Shown here one piece after another: positions 7,995 to 9,039 of a DNA stretch of 9,039 nucleotides (its first letter is position 1; every line of letters begins with the position of its first letter). Source of the stretch: Comamonadaceae bacterium (GTDB lineage: Bacteria; Pseudomonadota; Gammaproteobacteria; Burkholderiales; Burkholderiaceae_C); assembly GCA_947469815.1 (NCBI GenBank), contig CANIRI010000073.1, forward strand, positions 1 through 9,039, read 5' to 3'. A model generated the notes under the pieces. That model made no database searches, was not told the origin of the DNA, and saw only the letters and a program-made list of their open reading frames with translations. The translations under genes and the position numbers were made by a program.

Positions 7995-9039
7995 ATGAGC
8001 AAGACCTATTTCCACGGCGTAGACCCGATCCGCTACGAGGGACCGCAATCCCACAACCCGCTGGCCTTTCGCTGGTACGACAAAGACCGCACGGTGTTGG
8101 GCAAACGCATGGAAGAGCAGCTGCGTTTTGCGGTGTGTTATTGGCACAGTTTTTCCTGGAACGGCTTTGACCCATTTGGTTACGACGGCACCTTTGAGCG
8201 GCCGTGGCAGCACATGGCAGACCCCATGGCGGCGGCGCATGCCAAGGCCGATGCGGCGTTTGACTTTTTCAGCAAACTCGGCGCGCCCTACTACTGCTTC
8301 CATGACCGCGATGTGGCGCCTGAGGGCAGCAGCCCGCGCGAGAGCGTAAACCATCTGCGCGCCATGGTCGACGTGCTAGCGGCCAAGCAAGAAGCCAGTG
8401 GTATCCGCTTGCTCTGGGGCACTGCCAATCTGTTCAGCCACCGCCGCTTTATGGCGGGCGCCGCCACCAACCCGGACCCTGAAATTTTTGCGCTCGCCGC
8501 GCTGCAGGTCAAAGAAGCCATGGACGCGACCCTGAAGCTGGGCGGTGCCAATTACGTGCTGTGGGGTGGACGTGAAGGTTATGAAACCCTGCTCAACACC
8601 CGCATGGGCCAGGAGCTGGACCAGATGGGCCGTTTCCTGCACATGGTGGTGGATTACAAACACAAGATCGGCTTCAAGGGAACCATCTTGCTTGAGCCCA
8701 AGCCGCGTGAACCGTCCAAGCACCAGTACGACTTCGATGTCGCCACCGTGTTCGGATTTTTGCAAAAGCACGGCCTGGAAAAAGAAATCCGCGTCAACAT
8801 CGAAGCCAACCACGCCACGCTGGCCGGCCACAGCTTCGAGCACGAAATTGCCAGCGCGATTGATCTGGGCATCTTCGGCTCCATCGACATGAACCGGGGT
8901 GACATGCAATGCCAATGGGACACCGACCAGTTCCCCAACAACATCCCTGAAACTGCGCTGGCCATGTACATGATTTTGCAAGGCGGCGGTTTCACCACCG
9001 GCGGTGTGAACTTTGACAGCAAGGTGCGCCGTCAGTCGA
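7995..9039 (+). CDS. xylA: xylose isomerase, partial (C-terminus beyond window)
   Basis: The first 348 residues of a xylose isomerase of roughly 440, cut by the right window edge. It converts D-xylose to D-xylulose with two divalent metal ions. Every catalytic and metal residue that falls in the window is present with an offset of +2 from E. coli: His103 and Asp106 (FHDRDV), Glu234 and Lys236 (LEPKP), Glu270 and His273 ([11 protein letters not shown]), Asp298 (SIDMNRGD), Asp309 and Asp311 (WDTDQFP) and Asp341 (NFDSKVRR). The N-terminus ([25 protein letters not shown]) and [10 protein letters not shown] are typical of the longer class II enzymes of proteobacteria. The ATG at 7995 is chosen because the conserved N-terminus begins there, but no strong ribosome-binding site is visible in the 38-base gap. 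Last visible gene of the operon. Confidence 0.97.
   Translation, partial: MSKTYFHGVDPIRYEGPQSHNPLAFRWYDKDRTVLGKRMEEQLRFAVCYWHSFSWNGFDPFGYDGTFERPWQHMADPMAAAHAKADAAFDFFSKLGAPYYCFHDRDVAPEGSSPRESVNHLRAMVDVLAAKQEASGIRLLWGTANLFSHRRFMAGAATNPDPEIFALAALQVKEAMDATLKLGGANYVLWGGREGYETLLNTRMGQELDQMGRFLHMVVDYKHKIGFKGTILLEPKPREPSKHQYDFDVATVFGFLQKHGLEKEIRVNIEANHATLAGHSFEHEIASAIDLGIFGSIDMNRGDMQCQWDTDQFPNNIPETALAMYMILQGGGFTTGGVNFDSKVRRQS

Overview
The window is a chromosomal stretch of a high-GC Gram-negative bacterium. The protein sequences look like Burkholderiales, most likely Comamonadaceae-like betaproteobacteria. That assignment rests on overall protein character, codon bias towards G/C and gene content; I could not run a search. 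There are two divergent blocks separated by an intergenic region at 1935-2261.

Left block (minus strand, 1-1934). Reading leftwards: a small uncharacterised helical protein with two similar 35-residue-spaced segments (1934-1542), a single-domain cupin (1464-1084), an ABC ATPase of the LolD/MacB type (1040-348), and the N-terminal part of its FtsX-like permease (358 to the window edge). The ATPase and permease genes overlap by 11 bases and form a transporter pair. A perfect 8-bp hairpin lies between the cupin and ATPase genes.

Right block (plus strand, 2262-9039). This is a complete D-xylose uptake and isomerase-pathway operon, cut only at the end of its last gene: xylF (periplasmic binding protein), xylH (permease), xylG (ATPase), xylR (ROK-family repressor), xylB (xylulokinase), xylA (xylose isomerase, first 348 residues). 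XylFHG would bring xylose across the inner membrane. XylA would convert it to xylulose and XylB would phosphorylate that to xylulose 5-phosphate for the pentose phosphate pathway. XylR is the obvious candidate sensor and regulator, and because it sits inside the operon it would regulate itself. Gene order and spacing imply one transcript: a strong hairpin separates xylF from xylH, xylH/xylG and xylR/xylB overlap, and the other gaps are 15 and 38 bases.

The most distinctive points are the ATPase with only one cassette (about half the length of the enterobacterial XylG), a perfect 13-bp hairpin directly after xylF that probably sets the ratio of binding protein to membrane components, and a candidate promoter with an overlapping imperfect dyad upstream of xylF. 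I see no mobile element, CRISPR array, tRNA or rRNA, and no sign of a previously undescribed system. This is a well-formed sugar catabolic operon with some lineage-specific features.
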